DNA from: Variovorax sp. KBW07
GTDB lineage: Bacteria; Pseudomonadota; Gammaproteobacteria; Burkholderiales; Burkholderiaceae_C
Assembly (NCBI RefSeq): GCF_003852515.1
Contig: NZ_QAJK01000018.1
Location: forward strand, 1 to 34,949
DNA length: 34,949 nucleotides
Direction of reading: 5' to 3'
Part shown: positions 1 to 6,662 of the stretch, one piece after another
Layout of the letters: the number at the start of each line of letters is the position of its first letter
How positions within the stretch are numbered: the stretch's first letter is position 1
Program-made: the position numbers and the translations under genes
The notes under the pieces: model-generated
Databases searched by the model: none
Seen by the model: the letters and a program-made list of their open reading frames with translations, nothing else
Told to the model about the DNA's origin: nothing

Positions 1-153
1 CAGTCGCACGCGCCAAAGAATGAACCCGCTCCCGAACTGAACAAGCCGCACCCCATGGCACCTGAATTCTTTTCAGACCCGACCACAGGTCTTTTCAAAT
101 GGCACCCCGAAGCGCCTGCCGATAATGTCCGGTTGCCTTTCGCAACCCGATAA
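1..153 (+). other. Open frame entering from the left edge (unclear)
   Basis: The first reading frame is open from base 1 to a TAA at 151-153, giving about 50 residues that end in PFATR. The first 19 codons have the GC-rich third positions of a real gene; the second half does not. It could be the C-terminus of an upstream gene cut by the window edge, or chance. No domain is recognised. A GATAAT hexamer at 121-126 could be a -10 element for the next gene, but no convincing -35 box sits at the right distance. Confidence 0.2.
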
Positions 154-184
154 ACAGACAGACAGACAAATACAGGAGACGCCC

Positions 185-1342
185 GTGTCCGACCTTTCCA
201 AGATCACCAGCATCGAAGACCTCCGGGTGATCGCCAAGCGGCGCGTGCCGAAAATGTTCTACGACTACGCCGACTCCGGCGCGTGGACAGAAGGCACCTA
301 CCGCGCCAACGAGAGCGACTTTCAGAAGATCAAGCTGCGCCAGCGCGTGGCCGTGAACATGGAAGGCCGCTCCACCCGCACCACCATGGTCGGCCAGGAC
401 GTTGCCATGCCCGTGGCCATTGCGCCCACCGGCCTCACAGGCATGCAGCACGCCGACGGAGAAATTCTTGGCGCGCGCGCGGCCAAGGCCTTCGGCATTC
501 CGTTCACGCTCTCGACCATGAGCATTTGCTCGCTCGAGGACATTGCCGAGAACACCGACCGGCATCCGTTCTGGTTCCAGCTCTACGTCATGAAAGACCG
601 CGACTTCATCGAGCGCCTCATCGAACGTGCCAAGGCCGCCAACGTCACCGCCCTGCAGCTCACCCTCGACCTGCAGATCCTGGGCCAGCGCCACAAGGAC
701 ATCAAGAACGGCCTTACCGCGCCGCCCAAGCCCACCATCAAGAACCTCATCAACCTGGCCACCAAGCCGCGCTGGTGCATGGGCATGCTCGGCACCAAGC
801 GCCGTACCTTCGGCAACATCGCGGGCCACGCCAAGGGCGTGAAAGACCTGTCGTCGCTGTCGTCGTGGACCGCCGAGCAGTTCGACCCGGCACTGAGCTG
901 GGCCGACGTCGAATGGATCAAGAAGCTCTGGGGCGGCAAGCTCATTCTGAAGGGCGTGATGGACGCTGAAGACGCGCGCCTGGCAGCAGCCAGCGGCGCC
1001 GACGCGCTCATCGTGTCCAACCATGGCGGCCGCCAGCTCGACGGCGCGCCCTCTTCCATTGCCGCGCTGCCGGCCATCGTCGATGCCGTCGGCAGCCAGA
1101 TCGAGGTGTGGATGGATGGCGGCATCCGCAGCGGGCAGGACGTGCTCAAGGCACGCGCGCTCGGCGCCCGCGGCACCCTCATCGGCCGCAGCTTCTTGTA
1201 CGGCCTGGGTGCCCACGGGCAAGAGGGCGTGACGCGCGCGCTGCAGCTCATCCACAAGGAGCTCGACATCACCATGGCCTTCTGCGGCCGCACCAACATC
1301 AACGACGTCGATTCGAGCATCCTGCTGCCGGGCACCTTCTAG
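185..1342 (+). CDS. lldD: FMN-dependent alpha-hydroxy-acid (L-lactate-type) dehydrogenase
   Basis: This 385-residue protein has the normal length of the FMN-dependent L-lactate dehydrogenase/glycolate oxidase family. These enzymes oxidise an L-2-hydroxy acid to the 2-keto acid and pass electrons to quinone or oxygen at the membrane. Visible active-site elements are Tyr26 in FYDYADSGA, Lys256 in LILKGVMD, the catalytic His280 and Arg283 in SNHGGRQLDG, and the FMN phosphate segment VWMDGGIRSGQDVLKA followed by GARGTLIGRSFLYG. The start is taken as GTG 185, because AGGAGA at 174-179 lies just before it; an ATG at 125 has no ribosome binding site. The leader is a run of ACAGAC units. The next gene is a 2-oxo-acid symporter 152 bp downstream, so both probably serve organic-acid use. 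The substrate (lactate or another 2-hydroxy acid) is not settled by sequence. Confidence 0.85.
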   Translation: MSDLSKITSIEDLRVIAKRRVPKMFYDYADSGAWTEGTYRANESDFQKIKLRQRVAVNMEGRSTRTTMVGQDVAMPVAIAPTGLTGMQHADGEILGARAAKAFGIPFTLSTMSICSLEDIAENTDRHPFWFQLYVMKDRDFIERLIERAKAANVTALQLTLDLQILGQRHKDIKNGLTAPPKPTIKNLINLATKPRWCMGMLGTKRRTFGNIAGHAKGVKDLSSLSSWTAEQFDPALSWADVEWIKKLWGGKLILKGVMDAEDARLAAASGADALIVSNHGGRQLDGAPSSIAALPAIVDAVGSQIEVWMDGGIRSGQDVLKARALGARGTLIGRSFLYGLGAHGQEGVTRALQLIHKELDITMAFCGRTNINDVDSSILLPGTF

Positions 1343-1494
1343 GCCCCTTGCGGGGCGGGCCGGGGGCGGCGGACAAGACCCCTTCGAGGGCAGGCTGATG
1401 CGGCGCCGGCTGACACGCAGGGGCCACGTGCAGGCGCAAGATGTTGCTGCAACAACAACATCGCCCGCCCGCACGGCAGGCCAGAGAAGGCACC

Positions 1495-2853
1495 ATGAGC
1501 GCAGTCACGCCAACCCATGGAGGCCATGCGGCCTCTGCTTCTTCTTCATCGTCGCCGACGTCCTCACAGCCACCGCACTACACGGCCGAAGAAAAGCGCC
1601 ACCGTGTCTTCGCGATCATGGCGGCCTCTTCCGGCAACCTGGTCGAGTGGTTCGACTTCTACGTGTATGCCTTCTCGGCGCTCTACTTTGCGCCGGCGTT
1701 CTTTCCCAAATCGGACCCCACCGCGCAGCTGCTGAACACCGCCGGCGTGTTCGCGGCCGGCTTCCTCATGCGGCCCATCGGCGGCTGGCTCTTCGGCCGC
1801 GTGGCCGACCGGCTCGGGCGCAAGACATCGATGCTCATCTCCGTCACCATGATGTGCGGCGGCTCCCTCGTCATCGCGTGCTTGCCCACCTATGCGCAGA
1901 TCGGCGCATGGGCGCCCTTCCTGCTGCTGATGTGCCGGCTGTTCCAGGGCCTGTCGGTGGGCGGCGAATACGGCACCACCGCCACCTACATGAGCGAAGT
2001 CGCGCTGCGCGGCCAGCGCGGCTTTTTCTCGTCGTTCCAGTACGTCACGCTGATCGGCGGACAGTTGCTCGCGGTGCTCGTCATCGTGGTGCTCGAACAG
2101 CTGCTCACCGAGGCGGAGCTGAAGGCCTGGGGCTGGCGCATTCCGTTCGTCATCGGCGCCATTGCCGCTGTCGTTGCGCTGCTGCTGCGCCGCACGCTGC
2201 ATGAAACCCAGAGCGCCGAGGCCAAGGCCAACAAGGAAGCCGGCAGCATGGCCGGCCTGTTCAAGCACCACACGCCGGCCTTCTTGACCGTGCTGGGCTA
2301 CACCGCCGGCGGCTCGCTCATCTTCTACACCTTCACCACCTACATGCAGAAGTACCTGGTGAACACCGTGCACCTGCCCATCAAGACCGCCAGCTATGTG
2401 ATGACCGGCGCGCTCTTCGTCTACATGTGCATGCAGCCGCTGTTCGGTGCCCTGTCGGACCGCATCGGGCGGCGCAACAACATGCTGCTGTTCGGTGGAC
2501 TGGGTGCACTGGCTACGGTGCCCATCTTGACCGCGCTGCAGTACACCACCAGCCCCGTGATGGCCTTCGTGCTCATCATCCTGGCGCTGGCCATCGTGAG
2601 CTTCTACACCTCGATCAGCGGCATCGTGAAGGCCGAGATGTTTCCGCCCGAAGTGCGCGCGCTGGGCGTCGGACTCGCGTACGCCGTGGCCAATGCGATC
2701 TTCGGCGGCTCGGCGGAATACGTGGCGCTGGGGCTCAAGTCACTGGGGCACGAGTCAGCGTTCTTCTGGTACGTGAGCGCGATGATGGTGATTGCGTTTC
2801 TGGTGAGCTTGCGGTTGCCGAGGCAGGCGAGTTATTTGCATCACGATCATTGA
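1495..2853 (+). CDS. kgtP: Alpha-ketoglutarate permease, MFS metabolite:H+ symporter family
   Basis: The 452-residue protein is a 12-helix major facilitator of the metabolite:H+ symporter subfamily. It closely resembles E. coli KgtP from memory of that sequence: [16 protein letters not shown] near the N-terminus, [20 protein letters not shown], the RVADRLGRK loop-2 motif, [20 protein letters not shown], and late [15 protein letters not shown]. It should import 2-oxoglutarate or a similar dicarboxylate with protons across the inner membrane. The start is ATG 1495, preceded by GAGAAGG at 1484-1490. An earlier ATG at 1441 would add a Gln/Arg-rich stretch unlike the family. The 1343-1494 gap holds a small GC hairpin (1343-1356) without a T-run, so cotranscription with the upstream dehydrogenase is possible. 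Confidence 0.9.
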   Translation: MSAVTPTHGGHAASASSSSSPTSSQPPHYTAEEKRHRVFAIMAASSGNLVEWFDFYVYAFSALYFAPAFFPKSDPTAQLLNTAGVFAAGFLMRPIGGWLFGRVADRLGRKTSMLISVTMMCGGSLVIACLPTYAQIGAWAPFLLLMCRLFQGLSVGGEYGTTATYMSEVALRGQRGFFSSFQYVTLIGGQLLAVLVIVVLEQLLTEAELKAWGWRIPFVIGAIAAVVALLLRRTLHETQSAEAKANKEAGSMAGLFKHHTPAFLTVLGYTAGGSLIFYTFTTYMQKYLVNTVHLPIKTASYVMTGALFVYMCMQPLFGALSDRIGRRNNMLLFGGLGALATVPILTALQYTTSPVMAFVLIILALAIVSFYTSISGIVKAEMFPPEVRALGVGLAYAVANAIFGGSAEYVALGLKSLGHESAFFWYVSAMMVIAFLVSLRLPRQASYLHHDH

Positions 2854-2898
2854 AGGTGGCGGCCATGCATGGCTACGCTGCAGTTGTCTCTGCGTGGC

Positions 2899-2904
2899 TA
2901 TACT
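2899..2904 (+). promoter_or_regulatory. Putative -10 box for the structured RNA
   Basis: TATACT is a near-consensus sigma-70 -10 hexamer. It sits 46 bp after the kgtP stop and about 7 bp before the start of the structured RNA segment. No good -35 hexamer lies 16-18 bp upstream (the region reads CGCTGC/GCTGCA), so the promoter may be weak or activator-dependent. Confidence 0.4.
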
Positions 2905-2910
2905 GCGCCG

Positions 2911-3010
2911 GTCACGTCGAAAAAGGGCGTGATCGGGATTGGCGTCCCGTTGAAATCACTGCGACGTAAAAGCCGCAGCCACCCCGCAGGGTCTGCGGCT
3001 TTGTCGTTCG
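2911..3010 (+). ncRNA. Structured small RNA, C4/P4-type antisense RNA candidate
   Basis: Seen in sequence: nested stems GTGAT (2929-2933) with ATCAC (2955-2959) and CGGGA (2934-2938) with TCCCG (2945-2949), enclosing the loop TTGGCG. A 10-bp hairpin with a T-containing tail follows at 2969-3002. The loop and its flanks (CGGG, one bulged A, TTGGCGT) are complementary to CCCG and ACGCCAA at 3081-3091, upstream of the next gene. Known: C4 RNAs of phage P1 and the CI RNA of satellite phage P4 are short processed RNAs that pair with a downstream leader and stop expression of the gene behind it. Inference: this is the same control type acting on the 104-residue gene. No covariance model could be run, so the family label is tentative. 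Confidence 0.5.
2969..3002 (+). terminator. Hairpin ending the small RNA
   Basis: AAAGCCGCAG (2969-2978) pairs perfectly with CTGCGGCTTT (2993-3002), giving a 10-bp stem and a 14-nt loop. The T-run is short (TTTG), with a longer one at about 3018-3023. It could terminate the small RNA, end kgtP transcripts, or act as the lower stem of the RNA. Confidence 0.55.
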
Positions 3011-3074
3011 TGCTTCCATTTTTTGGCGGCTCGATGGGCGGGCGCGAGCCCGGCCGGTTTCACGCAAGTGGTTT

Positions 3075-3091
3075 CCCGGTACGCCAACCCG
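3075..3091 (+). promoter_or_regulatory. Putative antisense-RNA target in the leader of the 104-residue gene
   Basis: The sequence CCCGGTACGCCAACCCG can pair with the loop and inner stem of the upstream RNA (2934-2947): 4 pairs, a bulge, 7 pairs, then 2 more after a mismatch. ACGCCAA (3081-3087) can also pair with TTGGCGT at 3110-3116 in the same leader. Two alternative pairings would therefore compete, as in P4-like immunity leaders. Confidence 0.4.
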
Positions 3092-3126
3092 TCGAGCCGC
3101 CGCCCTCAATTGGCGTTGGGTGCGGT

Positions 3127-3155
3127 GGTTTCAGCAAACTGAAACCCTTGGAGGT
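3127..3155 (+). promoter_or_regulatory. Hairpin abutting a strong Shine-Dalgarno sequence
   Basis: GGTTTCAG (3127-3134) and CTGAAACC (3139-3146) form a perfect 8-bp stem with loop CAAA. It stops four bases before GGAGGT (3150-3155), which lies 5 bases from the ATG at 3161. Its place between the antisense target and the ribosome binding site suggests a role in translation or processing. Confidence 0.5.
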
Positions 3156-3160
3156 CATTC

Positions 3161-3475
3161 ATGACCAGTACCGCTCGCTCGTCCGCGCACACCCCCTCGC
3201 TCCCGGAATCTTCTGAGGCCGCCAGCGTCGAGTCTCTTGTGCTTCAGGCATGCGATGACATCGACAGCCTTCACGTGGTGCGGCGTGCCTATGCGTGCCT
3301 CGAAAAACTCATCGTTCCGCAGCACGTGAACGAGACCGAAGAGGTCTATCCGACGCGCGCTGAACTCGGCGCGCTGGTGCGGCTGGTCAATGAGGAACTG
3401 CAGCGCTGCATCGAAACGGTCGACACCACGATTCAAGCGTTGCGCGTTGGCCTGGGCGAAGGCTGTGCGCCATGA
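3161..3475 (+). CDS. Small protein of unknown function (104 aa) behind an antisense-RNA leader
   Basis: A Ser/Ala-rich N-terminus of about 20 residues precedes a predicted helical body: SLVLQACDDIDSLHVVRRAY, then ELGALVRLVNEELQRC and VDTTIQALRVGLG. No signal peptide, membrane segment or catalytic motif is visible. The start is firm because GGAGGT lies 5 bases upstream. In size and in its structured leader it recalls the small DUF3077/DUF6124-type proteins of Pseudomonas, but sequence similarity is not evident to me, so no family is assigned. It lies between metabolic genes and the Rhs island and is convergent with the next gene. Translation in this frame is likely real; the function is unknown. 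Confidence 0.65.
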   Translation: MTSTARSSAHTPSLPESSEAASVESLVLQACDDIDSLHVVRRAYACLEKLIVPQHVNETEEVYPTRAELGALVRLVNEELQRCIETVDTTIQALRVGLGEGCAP

Positions 3476-3514
3476 AGCGACAGTGCCCGGCACATTGATC
3501 GTTCATGCATTCAT

Positions 3515-3958
3515 TCACGACTTCATGAATGGCCGGAACGGCGCGCTCAGCAGGCAGCCCAGCCAGAGCGCGGCAAGGCCATCCGATGCCTCGTCGTGCC
3601 AGCCGCTCTTGTCGCTCCATAGGAGCTCCTTGTCGTCGATCTGCACGCGCCATGTTGCGTCGGCAAGGACTTCGCGGCGAATACGGTTGAGACAGGCCAC
3701 CCAATGGCTTGCGCCCTTGTGCAGGGCGAAGGCCTTGTTGTCGGGGAGCTTGGTGGCGCCTGCCAGCACCTTGCCGTCATGGAGATCTGACGCGGCGTAG
3801 AGCGTGAAGCTCTCCCAGTTCAGGCCCTTGCCGGATTGCTCGTGGCGTTCGATCTCATCATGTTTGTCGAAGGCTCGCACGACTGCATCCACGCGCTGGG
3901 CTTCCTCGTTGGTCAGAGGGGTGTCGCGTTTGGCGTCGTAGTAGATGCTGAAGCTCAT
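3515..3958 (-). CDS. Rhs-island protein of unknown function, copy 1 (147 aa)
   Basis: The soluble 147-residue protein starts MSFSIYYDAKRDTPL and has no signal peptide or membrane helix. It has a charged helix (AQRVDAVVRAFDKHDEIERH), then GKGLNWESFTLYAASD, then WRVQIDDKELLWSDKSGWH. A second copy at 6193-6636 differs at only about six or seven residues. The two copies diverge right at this ATG, which supports this start over an in-frame ATG at 4108. It is the last gene of the minus-strand Rhs island. A role as an immunity or accessory protein is inferred from location only; I do not recognise the family. Confidence 0.7.
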   Translation of the reverse strand: MSFSIYYDAKRDTPLTNEEAQRVDAVVRAFDKHDEIERHEQSGKGLNWESFTLYAASDLHDGKVLAGATKLPDNKAFALHKGASHWVACLNRIRREVLADATWRVQIDDKELLWSDKSGWHDEASDGLAALWLGCLLSAPFRPFMKS

Positions 3959-3960
3959 GG
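3515..3960 (-). repeat. Direct repeat copy 1 (about 446 bp)
   Basis: The segment matches 6193-6638 almost base for base. It spans exactly one coding sequence, from the stop codon to two bases before its start codon. Flanking sequences differ, apart from a short stretch near the stop codon. Confidence 0.85.
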
Positions 3961-4223
3961 TTGGCGATTTTTCGAGTTGACCTGCAAGGGTGGTGGATTC
4001 TGGATCGTGGTCATGGATGGTGGGCGCCGAAAAATGATCGACAAGGTCGCACAGAGAGTCGAGGAGTCCAGTGCACTTGCCCAGGGCAAAAAATGGCTTG
4101 AACACCATTCATTCATTCCTGACTGGGCAACTCCGACCGTCAACGATTCGGGCGACGAAGCCAGTTTGGAAGAGAGAGCAGCCCCTTCCGTGGAAGGTCG
4201 AAGCAGCCCGCGCTGCTCAATTC

Positions 4224-4550
4224 CTATCTGCGTATCCTTCTATAGAGCAAAAACCCATCCACGGCCAGCATGAAAGCAAGCACGCATCCCACTGGCCACA
4301 GAGACCACAATTTCCACGACAGAAAAGCCGAGTACGGAAGCAGCAGCAAGAACAACGCATTCACAGCCATATAGAACAGTGAATGATCCCAGACTGATTC
4401 GTTGCGCTTGCGTTGGAAGGAGAGTTTCATCTTGAGCAACCACGTTGGAGTCGAGAGTTGGGAGGAAGGTGAGGAGCTTTGTCGCCAAAAATCCTTTTTT
4501 AGTAGTGCTTCTTGAGCAGGTGTCTCCGGCTGCCTAGAAGGAAGCCGCAT
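4224..4550 (-). CDS. Small two-helix membrane protein (108 aa)
   Basis: The C-terminal half holds two hydrophobic segments: MAVNALFLLLLPYSAFLSW, and LWPVGCVLAFMLAVDGFLLY followed by RRIRR. The Arg-rich end suggests a cytoplasmic C-terminus. The ATG at 4550 lies one base after the TGA of the upstream gene (TGATATG), so translation is probably coupled. A shorter start at 4430 (MKLSFQRKRN) would give 68 residues and is possible. The function is unrecognised. Its pairing with an exported protein inside an Rhs island fits an immunity-type or accessory pair, which is inference. The following 265 bp (3959-4223) hold no gene I can support. Confidence 0.55.
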   Translation of the reverse strand: MRLPSRQPETPAQEALLKKDFWRQSSSPSSQLSTPTWLLKMKLSFQRKRNESVWDHSLFYMAVNALFLLLLPYSAFLSWKLWSLWPVGCVLAFMLAVDGFLLYRRIRR

Positions 4551-4551
4551 A

Positions 4552-5064
4552 TCAATCCCACTGCACGCTTCGAGTTGCGCGGTCCAACGCAGAGCGAGCG
4601 GACCGCTCGTCTTGCGTGTAGATCACGCTGAGAAACACGATTCCCCGCGACGAACAAAGCACATGCGCCAAAATATGCTGAGCGGGTTGGTCTTGACTGT
4701 CAAAGGAGCCGACAACAGAGTACTGGACTTGCCCATCAGAACGAATCTTCTCTGAGAACTTGAAGTGGTCTGGCTCTTGTTTTGCGAAGTAGAAAAAACT
4801 CTCGTGAACTCTCTTCTTCTCGCAAATCGGCACTCGATCGGGGACAGTGCGCTGCAGAACCTCAACCGTGAGTACAGGCAAAGCGTCTTCGGTCGAGCTA
4901 AGGTTCGCTACAGCGATGTTGGCTTTTTCTTTTCGAATATTCCACGCCATAGGGAATGCGACCGTTACCGCTTCCAACCGTAGTGGAACTTCTTCAGCTG
5001 CAGCTCCCATCGAGATGAGCACAATAGAAATGATCGCTAGCTTGGAAAGCATGTGGTACCGCAT
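4552..5064 (-). CDS. Exported protein of unknown function (170 aa)
   Basis: A Sec signal peptide is clear (MLSKLAIISIVLISMGAAAE, cleavage near AAA-EEV). The mature part contains VAFPMAWNIRKEKANIAVAN, an arrangement seen in small periplasmic proteins of the PsbP/DcrB-like fold, though that assignment is only a guess. Two cysteines (in VPICEKK and HVLCSSR) could form a disulfide. ATG 5064 or ATG 5052 could be the start; neither has a good ribosome binding site, and the longer reading uses a TTG. It is coupled to the downstream membrane protein. A periplasmic immunity or accessory function is suggested only by context. Confidence 0.6.
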   Translation of the reverse strand: MRYHMLSKLAIISIVLISMGAAAEEVPLRLEAVTVAFPMAWNIRKEKANIAVANLSSTEDALPVLTVEVLQRTVPDRVPICEKKRVHESFFYFAKQEPDHFKFSEKIRSDGQVQYSVVGSFDSQDQPAQHILAHVLCSSRGIVFLSVIYTQDERSARSALDRATRSVQWD

Positions 5065-5149
5065 TGGGTTGGGTGGGTTGACGAAAGCACAGCTCAATCG
5101 AATGAGCGACAAGGTGGGCAGCTTCGCTCAATCGTTTCGCCTCGTCGCA

Positions 5150-5405
5150 TCATTCGCGAGTGCCTTCACGAACGGTGCGGTTTCTTGAGAACAAGTCGGT
5201 GATCCCACATAGAAGCCCTGCAAGCCAGCCACCTGCAAGAAGCGCCCCCATGCCGAGTGCAGGCAGAGGAGTTTTGCTCAGCGTGTTGGCAACTGCAACG
5301 GGAGCACTCATGTATTCCAGCACCCAATAGACGACAGAGGTCGTGATGCTTCCAAGCTTTACGTAGTTGATTGCCTGTGGATTTCCACGCTCGTTTGACC
5401 CACTT
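5150..5405 (-). pseudogene. Frameshifted remnant with a hydrophobic segment
   Basis: One minus-strand frame runs from about 5405 to a TGA at 5150-5152. It encodes NPQAINYVKLGSITTSVVYW, then TLSKTPLPALGMGALLAGGW, then FSRNRTVREGTRE. It looks like genuine membrane-protein coding sequence but has no suitable start near its upstream end, and a TGA blocks it. The segment EARAEFDEKVGQTS just upstream lies in another frame, so a one-base shift near 5398 is likely. The parent gene is not recognised. Confidence 0.35.
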
Positions 5406-5521
5406 TCTCATCGAACTCTGCTCTCGCTTCTGCGCACCGATGCACAGGGCCACGGGCGCACACTCAGGGGTAGACGCGACTCGAGTGGCAACGGAAACGT
5501 GAGTCATGTTCTCGGCGGAAA

Positions 5522-5690
5522 TCAGCAGAACCACACTTCAAAGTCATTGAGCATGGCCTGAAGCTGAGTCGACTCCGTTGCACCGAGTTCTATACCTGTA
5601 CCGTCCGTGATGCCCTTGACCAAGTAATGCTCGGGCTCTGAACGAATCCCTCACGTTTGAGGATTTGCAGCCCGCCGGACCATGCTTTAA
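5522..5690 (-). pseudogene. Frameshifted 3' remnant of an unidentified gene
   Basis: A frame ending at TGA 5522-5524 reads RSEPEHYLVKGITDGTGIEL followed by GATESTQLQAMLNDFEVWFC. Just upstream, a different frame supplies WSGGLQILKREGFV. Joining the two near 5640 gives a smooth protein end, so this is most likely a decayed gene tail with one frameshift. It begins against the stop codon of the upstream membrane protein gene, with no intact N-terminus. I cannot name the family. Confidence 0.4.
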
Positions 5691-6058
5691 CCAAGCCCCA
5701 TTCTCCAAACGATCCAGAACAAGAGTCCGGCACCGCCGCCCAGCAGCGCAAATCTTAATAATGTCGAAAAATCGATGCTCCCACCAACCCGCACCGCCAG
5801 GAGCGTGATTGCTCCAACGAGGATGCCGGACACAGTCGCTGACCACCATCTAACCAGCTTGAGCTTATTCAGCACGAAGAACATCGGAATCCCGAGAACG
5901 GCTGTGGCGGCTGCAGCGAAGAAATAGGCTACCAAGAACGTGCCAGCAATAGACCCTAGATCACGATCACCGGAGAGCGGAAACACTATTGCCAGGTAGG
6001 CAGTGGGGAGTACGGACGCGGCGAGAAGTCCTAGCGATGTTGCGGATTTCTGGCTCAT
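5687..6058 (-). CDS. Four-helix membrane protein (123 aa)
   Basis: The 123-residue protein has about four membrane segments: SLGLLAASVLPTAYLAIVF, IAGTFLVAYFFAAAATAVLG, WWSATVSGILVGAITLLAV and LLRFALLGGGAGLLFWIVW. The ATG at 6058 is chosen because TAGGAAA lies 5 bases upstream; earlier in-frame starts (6085, TTG 6091) lack this. Small polytopic proteins of this kind are common among Rhs immunity or accessory genes, which is the only hint to its role. The intergenic stretch to the upstream repeated gene is 134 bp. Confidence 0.6.
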   Translation of the reverse strand: MSQKSATSLGLLAASVLPTAYLAIVFPLSGDRDLGSIAGTFLVAYFFAAAATAVLGIPMFFVLNKLKLVRWWSATVSGILVGAITLLAVRVGGSIDFSTLLRFALLGGGAGLLFWIVWRMGLG

Positions 6059-6192
6059 TTCTTTCCTACCTGCAAGTGCATTCATCAACAAACTTCTTCA
6101 TCTGCCGCCCTCCATACCAACTCATTGCCAACGGCCTCTATCATCGACGGCACCAACAACTCGAGGGCACCGGGCGGAGCCCCGTTAATCAA

Positions 6193-6636
6193 TCACGACT
6201 TCGTAAAAATCCGGAACGGCGCGCTCAGCAGGCAGCCCAGCCAGAGCGCGGCAAGGCCATCCGATGCCTCGTCGTGCCAGCCGCTCTTGTCACTCCATAG
6301 GAGCTCCTTGTCGTCGATCTGCACGCGCCATGTCGCGTCGGCAAGGACTTCGCGGCGAATACGGTTGAGGCAGGCCACCCAATGGCTTGCACCCTTGTGC
6401 AGGGCGAAGGCCTTGTTGTCTGGGAGCTTGGTGGCGCCTGCCAGCACCTTGCCGTCATGGAGATCTGAGGCGTCGTAGAGCGTGAAGCTCTCCCAGTTGA
6501 GGCCTTTGCCTGATTGTTCGTGGCGTTCGATTTCATCGTGTTTGTCGAAGGCACTCACGACTGCATCCACGCGCTGGGCGTCCTCGTTGGTCAGAGGGGT
6601 GTCGCGTTTGGCGTCGTAGTAGATGCCGAAGCTCAT
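6193..6636 (-). CDS. Rhs-island protein of unknown function, copy 2 (147 aa)
   Basis: This near-identical paralogue of the gene at 3515-3958 starts MSFGIYYDAKRDTPL. Visible changes from copy 1 include S4G, EEAQ to EDAQ, VVRAF to VVSAF, YAASD to YDASD, and a C-terminus of FRIFTKS instead of FRPFMKS. Both frames are intact, and the few substitutions suggest recent duplication or gene conversion with selection on the protein. It follows the AT-rich putative immunity gene by 26 bp, so it may be the third member of that module (tip, immunity, this gene). No known domain is recognised. Confidence 0.7.
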   Translation of the reverse strand: MSFGIYYDAKRDTPLTNEDAQRVDAVVSAFDKHDEIERHEQSGKGLNWESFTLYDASDLHDGKVLAGATKLPDNKAFALHKGASHWVACLNRIRREVLADATWRVQIDDKELLWSDKSGWHDEASDGLAALWLGCLLSAPFRIFTKS

Positions 6637-6638
6637 GG
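6193..6638 (-). repeat. Direct repeat copy 2 (about 446 bp)
   Basis: The partner is 3515-3960. Homology ends at the start codon on one side and a few bases past the stop codon on the other, so the unit is one gene without its promoter. The two copies bracket about 2.2 kb of small and broken genes. Confidence 0.85.
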
Positions 6639-6662
6639 CTTTTTTTCTGGATTTCCGTAGGC

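Noticed and set aside
1343-1356. Hairpin after lldD as a terminator
   Set aside because: The stem is five base pairs with no T-run, so termination is not supported.
95-1474. Long open frame on the minus strand opposite lldD
   Set aside because: It is a shadow of the GC-rich third positions of the plus-strand gene; the translation is Ala/Arg/Gly-rich with no domain.
3508-3532. CATTCAT/ATGAATG inverted repeat near the end of the first duplicated gene
   Set aside because: It overlaps the stop codon, lacks a T-run and is absent from the second copy.
3959-4108. Longer start (ATG 4108) for the first 147-residue gene
   Set aside because: The duplicated copy shares sequence only from the inner ATG, so the extra 50 residues are not part of the gene.
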